From: Chitinophaga oryziterrae
Lineage (GTDB): Bacteria; Bacteroidota; Bacteroidia; Chitinophagales; Chitinophagaceae
DNA: 64,000 nucleotides
Assembly: GCF_009758125.1 (NCBI RefSeq)
Contig: NZ_WRXO01000006.1
Span: 310,001-374,000, forward strand
Direction of reading: 5' to 3'
Part shown: positions 61,558 through 64,000 of the stretch, in pieces
Position numbering within the stretch: the stretch's first letter is position 1
Layout: the number at the start of each line of letters is the position of its first letter
Position numbers and translations under genes: made by a program
Notes under the pieces: model-generated
Told to the model about the DNA's origin: nothing
Seen by the model: the letters and a program-made list of their open reading frames with translations, nothing else
Databases searched by the model: none

Positions 61558-62864
61558 TATATATTACTCTCATTCTGAGGTAACGGATATCTTGCCCACA
61601 CATCATCATCAGGCCTGTCCTTTGGCAACGTTCCCAGCAAGCCATAACGTCTTGCATCTATCCACCAATGACCTTCCATAAACAAAGAATAACGCCTGTT
61701 GTATAGCAGTTCTGTCAGTAATGCAGCAGAAGTAACGGCACCCGCATAAGCAGGGAGATTATGTGCCGTGCGGATACGGTTTAAGGCTACAATAGCATCC
61801 GGAAAAGCACTGGTCTGAATTTTGGCTTCCGCATAGATCAATATTAGCTCTTCATTACGGATAATACTGACAGGAGAGTTAAGAGAATTCCAGATAGTAA
61901 GGTCCCGGTTACCGGTTAAGCCACTCTGACTCGCAGAGGAAGTACGCAGCGCGGTTTTATTGATACGGTCATCACCCGCTACGATATCATTGACAAAAGA
62001 AGGATTCGCTACCCTTACTTCACCATTACCATTAGGCGCCAGGTACATCGTATTGGCCAGATCACCACCATTGGTAGAGAAGGAGTGATATACACCTGTA
62101 GTAAGCGTACCATTCAGATCATAGAAGGATTCGTTAAGCGCAGTTAAAGCCGCCGTCCAGTTCTTCCGGTAAGTATATACCCTGGCAGCTAATGCACGGT
62201 TGAATTTGAGCAAACCGGCCGCATCTTTGAACCCTAAAAAGCCATCAGACAAAGGGAACATGACTTCCGATCCGGTAAGGTCCGCCTTACCATCATCCAG
62301 GAATTTAAGCACAGAGTCCATCACCACACCAGGATCAGTGATTACAGGGCCCAGCGTTGCTCCGTTAGGAACAGGGATGCGGGCGCCGTTGGAATCCGTC
62401 ATGTTGATATTGAGTAGCAACTGGTAGCCGATCAGCGTTTTGGCAAAACCGGTAAAGGCTTTCTTTTGTGCATCAGAAGCAATAGCGCTACGGGTGTTCC
62501 TGATGGCATCCAAAAGAATGAAACACTGCCTGATCACCTGGTAACGGGAAGCCCAGGGGTTGGTAATGTAGAACGTGTTATTGTCCAGTCTTTTAGTGCC
62601 ACCACCTAAAAGATCTGTGGTATAACGGGGTTCTGCACCGGAGAAGCGGTAAATCTCTCTGCCGATAACACCGGTACCATCCAGGTAGGCAGCAATGTTA
62701 TTACGCATTCCGGACTCTGCACCTGTTACCAGGTTAAATAAATCACTTCTGGTAGGATTAGCAGTGATCCCATCTACTACAGGAGTATTCAGACTGTTGA
62801 TCTCTCCTTTCTGACAGGCACTGAACGATAGCAGTATAATAAAAGCTGCAAAATACTTATTCAT
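61557..62864 (-). CDS. SusD/RagB-family lipoprotein (short form)
   Basis: Lipoprotein partner of the SusC gene that precedes it on the minus strand. The signal MNKYFAAFIILLSFSAC gives Cys17. The start at 62864 is preferred, but an in-frame ATG at 62888 would overlap the SusC stop by 4 nt and is also possible. SusD features are IRQCFILLDAIRNTRSA, FAKTLIGYQLLLNINMTDSN, LLKFNRALAARVYTYRKNW, ELILIYAEAKIQTSAFPDAI, LNRIRTAHNLPAYAG and LLYNRRYSLFMEGHWWIDAR. At 435 residues it is shorter than the other SusD proteins here. Confidence 0.92.
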   Translation of the reverse strand: MNKYFAAFIILLSFSACQKGEINSLNTPVVDGITANPTRSDLFNLVTGAESGMRNNIAAYLDGTGVIGREIYRFSGAEPRYTTDLLGGGTKRLDNNTFYITNPWASRYQVIRQCFILLDAIRNTRSAIASDAQKKAFTGFAKTLIGYQLLLNINMTDSNGARIPVPNGATLGPVITDPGVVMDSVLKFLDDGKADLTGSEVMFPLSDGFLGFKDAAGLLKFNRALAARVYTYRKNWTAALTALNESFYDLNGTLTTGVYHSFSTNGGDLANTMYLAPNGNGEVRVANPSFVNDIVAGDDRINKTALRTSSASQSGLTGNRDLTIWNSLNSPVSIIRNEELILIYAEAKIQTSAFPDAIVALNRIRTAHNLPAYAGAVTSAALLTELLYNRRYSLFMEGHWWIDARRYGLLGTLPKDRPDDDVWARYPLPQNESNI

Positions 62865-62884
62865 ATATAATGATTTTAAATTGA

Positions 62885-64000
62885 TCATAAATCTATACCC
62901 ACGTGAAAACTGGCTCTCTTGGAAGCAGGGAACGGCGTAACGTCCACTCCTGTTGATAACCCGTTACTACCACGACTCTGCGCTGTTGTAATCGTATTAC
63001 TTCCGAAGTTGGAAACTTCAGGATCATAACCAACGTATTTTGTCCAGGTGAAGAAGTTATTGGCAGAGATACCTACCCGTATACCTTTGATAATATTCGT
63101 GTTTTTCAGCGGGACATTATAATACAGCCCTATCTCACGGATACGCAGATACGATGCATCCTGTACATAAATGGAAGCATCTCCTGCACTTGGACGATAA
63201 ATGCCTGCCTTAGTTCCGTTGATGAGATTATCGAAGTCGGGAGAAGTAGCGCCCGCATCCGTTAACAACTGCGTGAGGTTGATATTATCTCCACCTTTTT
63301 TCCAATGGATCAGGAAGCGGAAAGAGAAGTTTTTGTAGATGGTTAACTCATTGAAGAAACTCATCTGGAACTTAGGCTCCGAATTACCTATTAATTTCAG
63401 CTCACTGCCAACAGTTCCTTTGATCTGTGTGGCCGGCTGTCCTTCTTCCAGGTAAAAAGTTCCCAGTGAATTACCGAATGCACCGATCGCATAAGGTGGT
63501 ATCAGCAGCTTCGTTACTTTGGAACGGTTCATCCACCAGTTGATAGTGGAATTCCATTTGAAATTGGCGGTGTTAACAGGTACCAGCGTAAGTCCCAGTT
63601 CAATACCCTGGTTTTTCAGGTTACCGCTGTTCTTCCACTCAGATGCATAACCGGTAGAACCTGGCAATGAATGACGCAATAATACATCATAGATGTTCTT
63701 GTTGTAATAAGTCGCTTCCAGGCTTACCCTTCCGCTCAGAATACTTACATCCAGCCCTGTTTCAAATTCTGCCTGACGCTCCGGTTTGATGGCCGGATTA
63801 CCTTGCAGGTTATCTACCAGTATACCGGGATACCCGCCGATATTACTGCCAAGCATACCGGTAAACTTACTGCTGTAAGGTGGTACGTTACCGGATTGTC
63901 CATAAGCGGCCCTTATTTTCAGGTTCTCAACACCTGCCATGTTCCAGAACTTCATCTTGGCAATATTCCAGGAGAGGGAACCTTTAGGGAATACGTAGTA
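62885..64000 (-). CDS. SusC-family TonB-dependent receptor, partial (C-terminal barrel)
   Basis: Only the C-terminal third is in the window; the frame is open to base 64000 and continues beyond. Visible barrel elements are YVFPKGSLSWNIAK, LKIRAAYGQSGNVPPYSSKF, ETGLDVSILSGRVSLEATYY, NLKNQGIELGLTLVPVNTAN, SYLRIREIGLYYNVPLKNTN and the terminal FPASKRASFHVGIDL. The SusD gene follows it directly. The ATG at 63955 is internal and not a start. Confidence 0.94.
   Translation of the reverse strand, partial: YYVFPKGSLSWNIAKMKFWNMAGVENLKIRAAYGQSGNVPPYSSKFTGMLGSNIGGYPGILVDNLQGNPAIKPERQAEFETGLDVSILSGRVSLEATYYNKNIYDVLLRHSLPGSTGYASEWKNSGNLKNQGIELGLTLVPVNTANFKWNSTINWWMNRSKVTKLLIPPYAIGAFGNSLGTFYLEEGQPATQIKGTVGSELKLIGNSEPKFQMSFFNELTIYKNFSFRFLIHWKKGGDNINLTQLLTDAGATSPDFDNLINGTKAGIYRPSAGDASIYVQDASYLRIREIGLYYNVPLKNTNIIKGIRVGISANNFFTWTKYVGYDPEVSNFGSNTITTAQSRGSNGLSTGVDVTPFPASKRASFHVGIDL

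Overview
The window looks like a chromosomal piece of a Bacteroidota genome, most likely Chitinophagaceae (Chitinophaga-like). The reasons are four SusC/SusD outer-membrane nutrient-uptake pairs, an ECF sigma/FecR pair feeding an STN-bearing SusC, leader peptides in the SPII style of the phylum, few Shine-Dalgarno sites, and several copies of the Bacteroidota -7 promoter element TAnnTTTG. No rRNA, tRNA, CRISPR array or intact transposase was found.

Region by region. 70-11527: a compact alpha-mannoside locus (SusC, SusD, GH38-type mannosidase, long class I mannose-6-phosphate isomerase, sugar-porter MFS, ROK kinase), with genes overlapping or nearly touching; together they describe binding, hydrolysis, import, phosphorylation and isomerisation to fructose-6-phosphate. 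11669-16592: a secreted unknown protein, an outer-membrane barrel, a DUF1415 protein, a small unknown and a hemolysin III/TrhA membrane protein. 16800-18885: a candidate small RNA with a strong terminator, a 65-residue protein that reads like a divergent Hfq/Sm-fold protein, and a HEAT-like gene broken by a stop codon and a frameshift. 18929-25155: mostly minus-strand genes including a PAS/HAMP histidine kinase and a sigma-54 response regulator. 25225-28371: an acyltransferase-3 gene preceded by a degenerate copy of its own 5' region, then a LytS/LytTR two-component pair. 28417-29710: a COG0523 GTPase behind a 47-bp near-perfect palindrome that overlaps its promoter (a metalloregulator-type operator).

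29804-36481: sigma factor, FecR, SusC (with STN) and SusD, without nearby enzymes. 36606-38747: scramblase-like protein, small secreted protein, GNAT, and a BIME-like inverted repeat. 39086-46254: SusC, SusD, PQQ-type sugar dehydrogenase and cytochrome c, suggesting periplasmic sugar oxidation coupled to uptake. 46506-51610: MarR-GNAT fusion, CapA protein with an NlpC/P60 peptidase, a biotin-dependent carboxyltransferase and RNase H. 51652-53217: secreted ankyrin protein and an ArsR/SRPBCC pair under a duplicated operator.

53547-61129 is an accessory island: an RHS-type polymorphic toxin gene wrecked by frameshifts and an internal deletion, a toxin tip in another frame overlapping its immunity-like gene by 4 nt, a second immunity-like relic with an internal TGA, an unknown protein, a GT2 glycosyltransferase and a SUFU-domain protein (a known immunity family). 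61184-61557 holds a MITE-like inverted repeat, a 32-residue hydrophobic peptide gene and a terminator. The window ends in a fourth SusC/SusD pair on the minus strand, SusC running off the edge.

All functional calls rest on reading motifs by eye; no database search was possible.
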